Positions 42,159-53,020 of a stretch of 64,000 nt of DNA are shown here, one piece after another; position 1 is the stretch's first letter; each line of letters opens with the position of its first letter. The translations under genes and the position numbers were made by a program. The notes beneath the pieces were generated by a model. The model did not search any database. It saw only the letters and a list, made by a program, of their open reading frames with translations, and was not told where the DNA came from. The stretch comes from Isoetes taiwanensis (Eukaryota > Streptophyta > Lycopodiopsida > Isoetales > Isoetaceae), in assembly GCA_021234155.1 (NCBI GenBank), contig JAJEKV010000035.1, forward strand, positions 12,090,407 to 12,154,406, in the 5' to 3' direction.

Positions 42159-43000
42159 TCACAGAGAGCTGACCCTGTTTTTGTAATACTTCACGAGGTA
42201 CTGTAGCATAACCAGTACATCCAAATGTTCTACAGTGAGAAACATCTGGTTAACCTCATAGGGAGCTTCAAAAGGTGTTTTGAGATTGAAGGACTTACTA
42301 GGCGTTTGATTGGAAACACAAGGTGTTACTCTTTCAGCTTCAACCCAAAAACTGAATGGCAATGTCGTAAATGGCAATTGCTTATGTTTGATCATACTCC
42401 TTGCAAGATCCATATGAGAGTCCGATTCTTACATTCAGCCATGCCATTTTTGTGGATGAGCATAAGGAACTATAAGCTGCTTGGAACTATAAACTGCTTT
42501 CGAATGCCAAATTCCTTTAACCTAATGCAATGAAAATCTGGAACTTATAATAACTGACCTAAATTTGAGTGTAAACCAAGCATATCTGCTGAAATTATCA
42601 ACAATTACCAAAAAATACATGCTGTTAGCCAGAGAATCAATAGGCATGTACATATGTCGGAATAAGTAAGTTCCAAATATGGATTGTTTCTAGCCCATTT
42701 GCCACGGTCCTTTGGTGAAGGTTCTTGCCTTCTGATAAAGTGCTTGGCACATTTTCATAATTCAAAAGCAATGGGAACAACATCCGTTTCATCCTTCTCC
42801 TTTTTGAGAGTAATGACTGGAAGATTACAACTAATATCCACCAGAGTTTCCATTGGGTCTGACGCACCCAGTAATGCATCACTCTGAACCTCCAAACACC
42901 TTGAAACATACCTGCATCTCTGCCCTATTCTGCTTTCTAGAAGAGAAAGATGCATAAATCAAAACATGACTAAACTCTGTTCCCGGCCAAGAACCCTGTT
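42159..43000 (-). pseudogene. Copia integrase relic
   Basis: Decayed minus-strand integrase of a Ty1/Copia element. In gene order: a core start with LELTYSDMYMPIDSLA and MYFLVIVDNFSRYAWF (about 42720-42590); then HKNGMAECKNRTL (about 42440); then LARSMIKHKQLP, FWVEA and TPFEA (42413-42290); and a TVEHLDVLV segment (about 42230). Catalytic Asp residues are visible in the SDMY and VDNFSRY contexts. Frameshifts separate the segments, and neither LTR nor RT was found attached. Confidence 0.82.
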
Positions 43001-43105
43001 AGCCGTAAATCTGGCCAAGAACTGCCATAATCTAAGATACAACATAGATGACCTCCATATTGCATGCATCAACCTCCATAGCTGAGCTCAGATATGGAGC
43101 CGTTA
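43001..43105. other. short intergenic stretch
   Basis: Nothing recognised. Confidence 0.3.
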
Positions 43106-43109
43106 CCCG

Positions 43110-43236
43110 GTTTCCACAATAGCTGCCCAGCAACACTGGCGACCGCCAGTTTACAGGCAACACTAGGTTTGGAGCAGTTTTCGGCATATCCTAAGCATAT
43201 TCCAGCAAGGGTTTGCCCCCTAGGGGCAACCCAAAA
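43110..43236. repeat. dispersed repeat ending in a palindrome, copy 2
   Basis: Diverged copy of 22451-22616, running from CCGGTTTCCACAATAGCTGC through GGCATATCC to GGGTTTGCCCCCTAGGGGCA and ACCC. Confidence 0.5.
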
Positions 43237-44713
43237 AAGCAACTTGTTTGTTCAATGTTGTTCCTATTTTGGATTATTTGGGTTTTTATTTTGTTTTTTA
43301 AAAGTAGAAAACAGAAAGAGTAGGAGTTGCAATTTCGGATTTTTAGAAAGTGGCGAAATACAGACGCGATGCTCCTGTTCTGTATGCCAATAGGAGCAGG
43401 GCTAATCGATTCTGATACTAGAGGAGCATCGGCGGTGGGACTGGTTGATTGTGGTCCCGGATGAGAGATTTGACTGAGTTTTTTTTTTTCTTGGGCCAGA
43501 TTTGAGGGTCTCAGAATAGATCCTGGAGAGCCACAACTTGGAAACGGGATTTGGGGCAATAATAGCAGTTGGCGCCATATGCATCCGACCTGCTAGCTCA
43601 ACAGGTCACTCCTCCTTACATGTCACCGAGGATGACTCGGGAAAATGCTCCACCGGCCCAACTTCATCCCCGGACTCTCCATCTGAATGCCGTATTCTCA
43701 ACTCAGGACGTACCCTCTTAAACATACACAAACTATGCAAGGGGGTTAGTCCACAAGGACTACGTGGGAAGGAATATTTCAGGAGCATTCACAACATTAA
43801 CCACAAAGCAATCTAGCATATAACATCCAAGATAAGAAGTTAGTAGATTTAGCTGCCCATACTACAAGCATGTTTAAATTCACATCAATCTTCTGTATGT
43901 ATGCACATATCCCAAGCATAATCTTTGGGTTGCAACCCCAAGGAGACCACGCCATCTATACGTATAGGATTTTTGCAGGGCTCTGCCCTTAACTCATCCG
44001 ACTGGCCATCTGGCCCGGATGCGAAGTTTACACGGCCATCCACCCCTCCGAAGGTGGTCCATAAATGCAACATGCCATCTGTCGAGCCATCTGGCACGGG
44101 TGTGGAGCCTCACGGCCATCCCACCCCTCTGAAGGTGGTCTGTTTGCAATGCAAGATGCAACATCATCCATCACGTCTTTACAAGATATAATATTATCAA
44201 TAACCCTACAGACTGGTCCAATACGAGATATCATACAGTCCTCATGCATTCTTCTTTCAAGAACAACCATAGAGCAATGCAACACAATAAGGTTCATACC
44301 AAGATATTTCACAACCAAGTGACAAAATCGCATTGCCACATCTCAAAGCAAGAACATGAACTCCCTTAACATATAAGCAACTATAACTTCCATGTAATAC
44401 CATAATTATGCTAACATCCTAGAGACAATTCACATATTCTACTTCATCCTGAGGTCTAAACTCACAAAATGGACTACCACTCAGAACCTCTACTAGATAG
44501 GCCATACTAACATATAATACATCACTCATGCTCCATCCATCTAACATCATAGAATCCACACATTACTCTACCAAAAGTACTGGCGATATACCCTTCTATG
44601 ATACGGTTATCAAGCTGGCCCTTATTCATAAAGGTTGCATGGAATATCCCACATACGAGATTATAACTCTACCAAGGAAACTCTAGGGTTCCAAATTATA
44701 ATCACACTACTTA
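43237..44713. other. intergenic with a small tandem repeat
   Basis: No gene recognised. At 43997-44160 an 88-bp unit (GCCATCTGGC, then CACGGCCATCC, then CACCCCTC and GAAGGTGGTC) is present twice. A GT-AG exon-like structure was sought in the GC-richer part at 43400-43700 without success. Confidence 0.45.
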
Positions 44714-45197
44714 CACAACAGGAGAAAGGTCATTTAGCGACGTCTGGGTCACGTCCATGCGACATCTGACCATGTGACACAGACGTGACACAGACGTCGC
44801 TAGAGACACGTCGCATGCGACGCGCGTCGCATGCGACGTCTACAGATGTGACATATACGTGATGCATACGCGACTAATACGTGACATAGACGTCGCATGC
44901 GACGTATATCAGACGTCGCAGCCACGTGTACTATTTATAAAAATTGACGTGGAATAAAAAATCCACGTGGAATATATATCCACGTGTAATATAAATTCCA
45001 CGTGTGATAAAAAAGCCATGTGTAAAATCCACGTGTAAAAGCCACGCGTACAATCCACGTGTAATTAAAAAAGCCACGTGTAAAATCCATGTGTAGACAT
45101 CGCATGCGACATTACATAAAATCCACGTGTGATGAAAAAGCCATGTGTAAAATCCACGTGTACTAAAAATCCACGTGTAGACGTCGCATGCGACGTC
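44714..45197 (+). mobile_element. CACTA (EnSpm) terminus with palindromic subterminal repeats, element 1
   Basis: Starts CACAACAGGAGAA then GGTCATTTAGCGACGT, a variant of the plant CACTA end (CACTACAAGAAAA...TTTAGCGACG). It matches the end at 62243 in the same orientation. It is followed by about 460 bp of subterminal repeats: the palindrome GACGTCGCATGCGACGTC and parts of it recur, as do many CACGTG cores embedded in ATCCACGTGTAA-like units. Such arrays are where the CACTA transposase binds. The opposite end was not found in the window; later insertions may have separated it. Confidence 0.75.
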
Positions 45198-45345
45198 CTG
45201 TGAAAAGAATTAAAAAAAATAAAATAAATGTTTTGCTTAGATAATTACAATATAATGTACAAGAGGCAAAAGGCATGTCACTTTTTTTGTATTGTATTTA
45301 TATTTTTAAATAATCACAAGAGACTCATTAAGGGGAGTATCCACC
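45198..45345. other. AT-rich spacer
   Basis: AT-rich bases after the subterminal array. No gene. Confidence 0.3.
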
Positions 45346-45870
45346 CTTTTAGCCTAGAGCTAATCTCTGTCAGACTCGATGGAGTAGTCATCCGAGTAAG
45401 TGGTTTGAGGACCCCTCTGACCCTCATTTTCAGGGTTGCGATTGGATGGCTCTCCACCATAGTGAGACGCTCCCTCGTCGACCCCTCGTCCTGCGTCCTC
45501 GTCTAGGGCTTGGTTCATGTGTTCCACTGCTTCCTATAAAAACCAGAAGAATATCACAGATGGATGCTCTAGCCAATTGCCCATCGTTAGATATGGGAAT
45601 ATTCTGAGGTACATGCCCTCTAGTGCGATCCCATGCGTACACGTCATTGCGCAATGGGGTCAAATGCTGATGTGGCTCTATTTTCAAGGGCCCCTTGACA
45701 TCCATTGCCAGTAATTTGAATGCGATTTTGACCTCAACATAGCAACTGGCCCTGCTGGCTGCACTAAAGCAGGAACGGCTGAAGCTTCTAAAGACGTCTC
45801 CAATGGGGCTTGTGCCACAAGCTTCCCTGGAACAGTACCGGATTGGGCTTGCTGATCACCTGGAAAGGGG
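45340..45870 (-). pseudogene. 3' exons of an unidentified minus-strand gene
   Basis: One frame gives a clean C-terminus: from about 45518 the minus strand reads EAVEHMNQALDEDAGRGVDE, then a Gly/Asn/Glu-rich tail and SIESDRD before a stop (about 45350). Upstream, 45540-45728 reads KGPLKIEPHQHLTPLRNDVY and GHVPQNIPISNDGQLA in another frame. Further up is an Ala/Pro/Val-rich stretch (45730-45860) after a pyrimidine-AG acceptor. The only GT-AG path between the first two would be a 24-bp intron, too short, so at least one frameshift is likely. I do not recognise the protein. Being next to a CACTA end it may be transposon cargo. Confidence 0.4.
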
Positions 45871-46535
45871 AAGCTGTATGTACAAATGAAGATGGCTGTT
45901 GTAAAGTTTACAGAAGACATAGTTTGGAAATGAACCACTAGAAACATTTCTGCTGCCCTCGACTATTACCACATGCTTGTGCTTGAAAAAATACAGAGAA
46001 AACTTCCTACTGTACAATAAGAAACACTGTACGCCAATTCTGTTAACAAAGATTAAGAGTTTACCTGATAGGATGAACTGAAGTCACAACTTAAGTCTGG
46101 CAAGTTAAGTGACAAAAATGAAGACAATGAACTAAAAAGAAAAGCATCTGTAAATATTCCCTAAAACAAGACTTTCCTGTAAGTTGCTGCATGCGTTGAC
46201 ATGCCAACCCCTTTCAATGAGGATATGGAACTAAGCGGTAGCAGCTAAGAATGTGAATGCAACAATTTGAAGAATGACAAGCTAATTCATCGTAGTATCT
46301 TACACCAGCGAGAACATAATGACTGAAACCACAGAACCTGTGGACCATATGATTGCAGCAGCAGATACTTGTGCATGGGCCCCAAATTAGAAGACATAAA
46401 TAGGCCTGGCTCTTAAAATAGAGAAGAGTAGAAGAAAAGCTACCTGTCTGTTGCACCATATACCTGAGGCAGGCGTTGACAGCAAGGAAAGAAGGCTGAA
46501 GCAGAACTGGAGCTGGAAAGAGGACACAGACTGGG
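45871..46535. other. intergenic, no recognised gene
   Basis: Nothing recognised. Confidence 0.4.
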
Positions 46536-46585
46536 GGATTCGAACCCCCTACGCAGTGCGCAGCTCCAAGCAGTCTGCCCGCCCT
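46533..46585 (-). other. tRNA-like stem structure without an anticodon arm
   Basis: On the minus strand a canonical T-arm, GGGGG-TTCGAAT-CCCCC (B-box GGTTCGAATCC), is followed by AGTCTGT, which pairs with GCAGACT 46 bases upstream as a seven-base acceptor-like stem. The total is about 53 bases, against 72 or more for a tRNA, and no anticodon arm fits. It may be a truncated tRNA gene, a tRNA-derived repeat, or chance. No CCA or terminator T-run is obvious. Confidence 0.3.
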
Positions 46586-46870
46586 TAAAGGGCAGGGGCT
46601 ATTCCCATGCACATGCAGATGCAATCAGACCATGTTTTCCCATGAGTTTTTTGAGATTTTCAGTTTTTTCTTTTCGACATTCAATGCCATGAAGCCAAAG
46701 AAGCAGACAAATCTGGTTTTTCCAAGCAAAGACAAGCATTTTTTGGCTGACCTGCAGTCCATTTGCAGAGCCATTTTCCATGTTTTCCATTTTTTTTTCC
46801 TTTTCTCATTCCTACGACCTGCCACACAGAAAGAACATAGTAAGCAAGCGAACCAAGCAAATCACACACT
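46586..46870. other. spacer, no recognised gene
   Basis: T-rich sequence with overlapping short frames on both strands. Nothing recognised. Confidence 0.35.
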
Positions 46871-48400
46871 CTAGTTGTTGTTCATGACAGCGTTGTGCCG
46901 CCTGGCCAAAGCATCAATACGCCGCAATTCCCTCAGAAGAAGAGCCCGTGCAAGGTTCATATGCGCCCGCATATGCTGCCGTTCATCTGTGGTGACCTCC
47001 ACCTCTTCCCATTCCATATGAGACACGGCCTCTTCCAATGCTACAAAGAGCCTCCCAAGCTGCATCCTAAAATGTCCCGCGACAGAGGCGACCGAGGTGT
47101 TAATGTTAACAACACTTGCCACAACATCGAGCCACACACACGCCCCCCCTCCTGTTAGAAGACAAACAGGAGAGGGGCAGCATTGTGAATTACATCATGG
47201 ACACTTGTCCCGGAGGCGGCCAGTGCAGTCAGGCGGAGGGGAAGATGGGCCCCTCCTCATCACTTTCAATGTTAATGGCGCCATCAACTCGGCCTCATCC
47301 CAACAGTGCGGCGATCACGCTGGCACGCTAAAGAGCCCCATTCCCAACCTCCATACCAGCCACGATCCATCTCTATTCCGGGCATAGTAACGCAAACAAA
47401 GACAATGTAATCAAAGCAAACAAAGACATATGTACAAAAGTTGCGGGCAGCCCCTACAACGACAAGTCACCCAATTGCCATTGTGTAATCTGTTTGTGTC
47501 AAGAGGGATGAAGTCGCTGCCGTGCATGTCCCCAACAGCCTGGGTCTCAATTCAAATCCTCCCCTTCCACAAAATTATCATCCATGTCTCCAGTGGCAAG
47601 ACCTCATCCCAAATCTTTTCCTACCCTTCCCAATCCGGGAATGGGCTCCATCCCACCGGGATCCCATACAAACACACATCTAACATCGCTATAACGCCAC
47701 TCGGGGTTCAAAGTGTCGGTGCCAGCGGCCTTGACCCTATGCTCGAGAGATAAAGGCAGATTAGAAGGAAGGATCCAATTAGTATAGACAACACAAATTT
47801 CCCGGTTCTAAGCATCCTAGTGATTGTGTATACAAGGCTAGAGCTCAGATGCCTTCCACCATGATAGTTTACAAAATGAAGAGCCCTTCCCAACAGGTTT
47901 CTGTTATCTAGAACTACCACATGCTTAATGTCCCCCCGCACCATACAAAGAAGTACAGTGTCCTTCCCCATCTCCAATTGGCGCCCAAACATTCTTTGTG
48001 TGCGCGGCTTGAAGTGGGGCTTCCCCATATCCTTCATGCAATACCCTATGAGCCCCTCAAAACAATGGAGCTTCGTATTCCTTAATGCCTTGCAAACAAG
48101 GACAACCCCCACAGGCTTCTTAGCTCCCCACCCAAACCTGCGCTTCATGGCCAAATTGACTACTCTAGGGGACATGAGCCACACACTGGTAATGCAGGTG
48201 ATCTAGGTCACTCCCCCTCTCCGCTGCAAAAGACACGACACACACGCTTCTCCTCACAGAATTTAATCAGCATGTCATAGAACTCTGGGGGTGCATCCTT
48301 GCCTGCCACACCCAGGGTAACACTGACGTCTATGAGGCCTATGCCTTCATCCTCAGGGCCATCTGTGCATGCCTCCACGGCCGGACCTGCCCGGAAGAGG
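46871..48400 (-). pseudogene. HUH endonuclease (Rep-like, Replitron-type) transposase relic
   Basis: Minus-strand relic of a Rep-like protein. A first segment (about 48390-48205) reads SVTLGVAGKDAPPEFYDMLI and FCEEKRVCRVF. After a frameshift, DLDHLHYQC gives the HUH motif, His-Leu-His, at 48192-48200. In the next frame comes FGWGAKKPVG, then GLIGYCMKDMGKPHFK with a Y-x-x-K motif (Tyr at 48041-48043, Lys at 48032-48034), then ITRMLRTGKF, and after one more shift WILPSNLPLSLEHRV. HUH plus a single catalytic Tyr followed by Lys is the arrangement of one-tyrosine Rep nucleases; the GYC.KD...HF block resembles Replitron proteins of algae and plants. A helical C-terminal segment (46871-47137, LGRLFVALEEAVSHMEWEEV) may belong to it. 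Frameshifts show it is inactive. No termini were identified. Confidence 0.6.
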
Positions 48401-49030
48401 GCTCACGCCTATTCCCATTCCTGCCTGCTACCGCTCTTCTAGCATCCCTCCTCATGGAAAGAAAACAAACAAAAGAAGAAATAACAGAAGCGAATGAAGC
48501 TCACCTGCTGAAGGCGCCTCCAAGCTCATGATTTATACAGACATATTGGCGGCTTCCCCATCTTATCCACTCCCACGATGCCAGGAACGGCAAGCATGGC
48601 CTTCCAAACATAGAATCCGCGAACACAGTCTGCCCACTAAACCTAACCATTGTTGAATGCACCCCAAATGAAAAACAGTAAAAAATGGCAAAGATTCCCT
48701 TACGCCCCATTGGTGTACACTTTTCGATACAATATACCCCAATAACCATTACAACCTTATGTTACAAACATACCCTTTTACAAACTAGCAAACTATATGG
48801 CATTAATGTAGTTCATAGAATTATAATAATTACATACAACGCACATTGGCATTCCCGTGATGTGGGATAGTTCCCTCGTCGTATAACTGTTGATATAGAT
48901 AAACAGCTCCACGACTAGTGGCTATTTGTACGTGCTCCTTGCTAGGGGGAAACCCGTATAGCCAGTACTATGACAATATGACGAGTATTAGCTAATGACA
49001 TTTAAAGTTCTTATTAAAATTAATGTGAAC
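48401..49030. other. spacer, no recognised gene
   Basis: A minus-strand frame at 48501-48749 (82 codons) may be an upstream part of the HUH relic or unrelated. No family similarity seen. Confidence 0.3.
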
Positions 49031-49407
49031 TAATATAGCTCTTACGAATCTATGGTGAAATCCTTTCCGACCGCCGGAGCCCAAATGAGATGGAGTTCGT
49101 CCACTTGCAGTTGTTGCCGCAGTCCGTTCTCTAGTTTCTGTTCTGGATCCTTTGCACGTTCGAATGCAATCTGATTGCAAGACACACAACATTATCACAA
49201 GTTAAAGTGAACGAATGGCAAAAAAAATAAGAAATACCTTGATATCTTCCTTGTGGAGATTAAGTGGCTTAGGGACTTTTGACCAATCGCCTCCAACGTT
49301 TTTGCAATCTAACTTCAGTTTATCAAGCACTCTTTGCCTTTGATATAAATCGATAGATCAATGCAATATTAAAATAATAAAAACAAGACTATGACTAGGT
49401 CGCCCAT

Positions 49408-49426
49408 CATCGATACGAGCTTCTTC
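49408..49426. repeat. 19-bp target duplication, left
   Basis: CATCGATACGAGCTTCTTC, repeated exactly at 50078-50096. It brackets a segment of about 650 bp. Confidence 0.8.
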
Positions 49427-50077
49427 TTCTTTGGCTTCTTCTTTGTCTGCTTGGGCCAAAGGGTTTTTGGGGGGGTTCTCGGGCTTGTTGTGCATTCATC
49501 TTATGCTCCCTTCCTCCCTTCTCTCCTTCTCTCATGGTGGTGACTCTTGGTGGTGACTCTTGGATCCGTCTCCTTTTCAGTGGGGGAAGGTCCCACTTCC
49601 TCTGACCCCCCTAGCTGCAGGGGGGAATCTATGGGAACATTAGGGTTCGGTGTGGCAAGGGATATGATTAGAAACACACCCATCTAGCCCCTGAGAAGTC
49701 TAGTCCTGGTTGTCTTGCACTTCATGTATTTCCCCTTGGTCCAGGTCTAGAGCATGCATTAGCAGTGATAGATGTAACCCTCCCCAGAGTGTTGCCTCTC
49801 TCCCCTTCTTGCATTTCTCAGGTTCTAGATCCCTAGTCCTAGTAGCTTTTGCTTGACTTGGATGGTTGTTTAGGATGTTTAGGTTTTATAGAGGGCATTC
49901 ATAGTCTCTGCTGGTCTCTCACGCGTTCAGCAGGTTGCAGGACTATCTGTCATTAGTATGTTTGTGCGTGTATTCGTTTTCTTTGGGTGACTAGAGGTCT
50001 GAGTAGAGCATTCAGCGTCAGTCCGGCTTCTCAGGGCCAAGCTAGTCCTTTGGGTTCATTTATGACTCCACTTACCA
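49427..50077. mobile_element. retroposon-like insertion of about 650 bp, family unknown
   Basis: Bracketed by the exact 19-bp direct repeat, longer than any DNA transposon makes and typical of LINE-driven insertion. The interior is GC-richer and CT-rich with no coding frame. The left edge is TTC/CTTTG-rich (TTCTTTGGCTTCTTCTTTG), which could be a degenerate tail on the minus strand or chance. No poly(A) or tail repeat clearly matches the LINE family of this window. Confidence 0.6.
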
Positions 50078-50096
50078 CATCGATACGAGCTTCTTC
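50078..50096. repeat. 19-bp target duplication, right
   Basis: CATCGATACGAGCTTCTTC, exact copy of 49408-49426. Confidence 0.8.
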
Positions 50097-50276
50097 CAGT
50101 TAAAGCTCTTTGCTTTTTCTATCTCTGGGAAACTCTCTTTCATTTTATTTTTGACGCTCTCTATTTCACGTTGGTCATAAGCGCCAGGCCTGAGGCCACT
50201 CCCCTTGCATACACCCCCTTGATTTGCCCCTTTCTGGCTTTCTCTCTCTAGGGTTTACAATCTCTCTCTAGACCCA

Positions 50277-50590
50277 AAACCCCCAAACCCCCAAAAGGTG
50301 CTCTGCCCGCCTTTCTGAGTCCCCAAATTGGATTCTAAGCACCCTTGAGGCAGCCAGAGACCCCTCAAACTTTGGCACCCCCAAAACCCCCAAACCCCCA
50401 AAAGGTGCTGCCTCCCGCCTTTCTCGAGTCCCCAAATTGGATTCTAAGTACCCTTGAGGCAGCCAGAGACTTCGGACTTTGGAACCCCCAAAACCCCAAA
50501 CCCCCAAAAGGTGCTCTGCCCGCGTTTTTGAGTCCCCAAATTGAATTCTAGGCACCCTTTCCGCAGCCAGAGACCCCTCAAACTTTGGAA
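50277..50590 (+). repeat. LINE 5' tandem monomers, about three copies of 106-107 bp
   Basis: Each unit contains a C-rich ACCCCCAAACCCCCAAAAGG block, GAGTCCCCAAATTG, TTCTA(A/G)G(C/T)ACCC and GGACTTTGG or CAAACTTTGG. The AAAAGGTG block occurs at 50293, 50400 and 50506. The array stops just before the ATG at 50594. This is the position and form of LINE promoter monomers. Confidence 0.82.
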
Positions 50591-50593
50591 GTC

Positions 50594-52240
50594 ATGGCCA
50601 CAGAAGATGGGCCGGCCTGGGAAACCCAAGGCGAGGGGCCGCCGCACAAACGGTCCCGATCAGCCATCATGGACAGGGGAGAGTCATCCTCCATGAAGAA
50701 GGAGGCTCGGGCTAAGGCTAAGGCCCCTCAGCCGAGCCAGCCCGGGCCGGAAGGGATTGATTGCTCGGACCACATAGGAACTCCCGCCTCGGCAGAGAAT
50801 TGGAGCCACGCCAAAGCGGGAGTGGGGGCTAACAAAGGCTCGTATTGAGGCTAACAAAGGCTCACCGGGCCGGCATGGCGTGGAGATGGAGTCCTCGGCA
50901 TCCCATGTGCTCAAAAGGCAAATCGGGGTCGAGAAGAACCGCATCACAGGTCTGGAGACCCGCACACTGCATGTGGAAGATGGCCTTGGCCTTGCACACT
51001 TCGAGCGGCAACAGGCCAGGCAGGAGGTCGCTGACATGCGGGCCCGCCTAGACTCCGTGGTTCATCACTCGACACCATGACACGTGGAGAGGGAGCGCGC
51101 AATGCAGAGACGGCGATGGTCACTGGTGTCACCGGCTTCGCCGAGGTGGAGGCAGCCACCACCATGGCATCGGGAGCGCAGGGCCGCTCTTGAGGACAGC
51201 CAGACCACGGCCGGGATCTTCGAGTAAGATCGAAAAGCAAGCCCGCCCGCCCGCGTGGCTTTGGGGCTCGAGCACGCCTCGCTACTCGTGAGCCCAGAGC
51301 TCCGGGGGTTGCGGGCAACCATCCCGAGGGAGGCAGCGCAGGGTCTCCCTGGGGTTCATAGTCGACTTGCGGCGGTCTGGCGGGGAGATAGCCAGCGGCC
51401 GGCGAGCCACACAAGAAGGCTGTGCTCCCGGCTCCCGCAGGGGCGAGCAGCGGCTCGAGACCGCTACCCGCCCGGCCTCCACCCGGCACCCGCGCCCCCG
51501 CCTTGCTGCCCCCAGCCCTCCCGGCCACTCCCACGCCATCCCAGCCACACTCCAGCCCACTCCCGCCATCCCGGGGCACCACCACCACCCCATCCACGGG
51601 GACCCAGGCCCTTTCGCCCACCTTTGACCCCGCGGGCCTTGGAACTCCGGGGAGGCGGGAGGAGGCCCTGTCCCGGTAGTTGAGGCATGCGAAACGGCGG
51701 GGGGAGAGTCTAGCCCACAACATCAGAACACACATTCTCGATGGGATGACATTCGAGGCCAGTTCACATTTCTCAAGCGGCAGATCATGGGGCTCGGTAA
51801 GTGCGTGACAGCATTGTCATATTCACGGTTGCGGATGCAGTGCGTGATGCCATATTGGCGCCAGGGGCGATGCTGAAGGGGACATCCACAATACGTGGGC
51901 CGGGACCTCACACCCGCAACGGAGGCACGCAGCGGGGAGCTTGTCGGGTCGAGGCATTCGCCACCGTGGGGTGCCGCAGATTGGTTCGGGCGGGATGCAC
52001 ATTTTCCGGCGACACACTCTTGCTTTTTCACGCCCGCACCCCAACCGCAGCCTGTTGCGGCCACTCGCTACGCTTCTCCTACCCGCGGCCCCCTTCTCCC
52101 CGCTCCCTACTCCCGCTCCCCTCCACGGCCCACGCCCTCTTAGCCACATCTTTGCCTCCGCTCCATCTACTTCTCCTTTCGGCCCTTCCTTCCGTCCTCC
52201 CCTCCAGTTCGGTGATACCATCCCTGGCGACAAATAGGAA
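50594..52240 (+). pseudogene. LINE ORF1 region, decayed
   Basis: An ATG at 50594 opens a frame starting MATEDGPAWE, rich in Lys/Arg/Gly/Pro, which stops at 50848. Other frames continue with Pro/Ala/Gly-rich and basic stretches. Near 51.68-51.76 kb a short piece (HAKRRGESLAHNIRTHILDG) reads like protein. No zinc knuckle or RRM could be read with confidence. It does not resemble the ORF1 at 27230. Confidence 0.5.
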
Positions 52241-53020
52241 TTGTGTCTCCGGGTGGTCTCATGGAATTGTCGAGGCTTCCCTTGGCGAGAAGGTGGGCGG
52301 TCACGAACTCCGCGGCGTACCGATATGGATCTCATCTTTCTCATGGAGACATGGGAGCATCTTTGGCCCAGCTACGATCTGTAGGGTTACCAACATTTCT
52401 CGGTCTTCAATACACATGCAGACGGAGGGGTCATGGTGGAGTGGCTTGCTACTACCGGACAACCTTGGCACATCACGGTTACCCTCGAGGAAGACCAGGA
52501 CAGAACCAACCGGTACTTGTGGGTTCGTGTGCATAATACCGATGGCAACCCTCTTTTTACGGCGCTTGTTATTTCCCTCACGCGTGACACCTTCTATCGC
52601 AGACCACCCCGATGCAGATAGGATGGACCCTTATGTCGATCTATATGATGACATCTGGCAGCACCACCGCCGGTTGGGTAGGGTCGCCCTTCTTGGAGAT
52701 TTCAATGCACGGACGAGGTAGAGCGGCCCATGCGACTTGACCCCCTCGCCGACGATGTCCTGCGGCCTACGCCCATGAAGCAACCCGCCACGAGGGTCGG
52801 ATGGCGGCCGTGTCACTTTCGCTTTGGCGAGCGGTTGCTCTGCTATGTGGCATTTTGACTTGATAATTTGCAATGGCCTTTCACGGTGGCCCGATTCTCC
52901 GCAAGTGCACATGCGGAGGCAGACAATCGGGGGAGGGTCTAGTGTGGTGGACTATGTGCTCGTAGTTGCACAAGATATGCATCTCATCGATCGTTTCCGG
53001 GTGGGCACAGGGCGATCGGG
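52241..53020 (+). pseudogene. LINE apurinic endonuclease domain, decayed
   Basis: Plus-strand pieces read VVSWNCRGFPW at about 52250 (active-site Asn region), DLIFLMETWEHLW at about 52330 (catalytic Glu in the ET pair), ALLGDFNARTR at about 52690 (catalytic Asp and Asn) and VVDYVLVV at about 52940 (in place of the usual IDY.L). These are the ordered motifs of the LINE endonuclease that nicks the target. Several frameshifts separate them. Confidence 0.8.

Larger units (their letters stand above)
49031..50190 (-). pseudogene. exons of an unidentified minus-strand gene, interrupted by an insertion
   Basis: Minus-strand exon-like segments: about 50190-50097 (...VKNKMKESFPEIEKAKSFNW, then KKLVS), about 49345-49240 (LDKLKLDCKNVGGDWSKVPK, then PLNLHKEDIK before a GTATTT donor), and about 49180-49050 (IAFERAKDPEQKLENGLRQQ, then VDELHLIWAPAVGKDF to a stop). 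The 655-bp insertion at 49427-50096 lies between the first two. The segments look like one protein of unknown family. It may continue upstream across the LINE to the exons at 56.1-56.65 kb. Confidence 0.4.

Noticed and set aside
44740-45197. CRISPR-like or satellite array
   Set aside because: Units are overlapping palindromes without regular spacers, placed directly behind a CACTA end in a plant genome.
46533-46585. Functional tRNA gene
   Set aside because: No anticodon arm can be formed and the length is too short.
50944-52344. Long minus-strand frames across the GC-rich LINE
   Set aside because: High GC lowers stop frequency. The plus strand carries the endonuclease and RT motifs.
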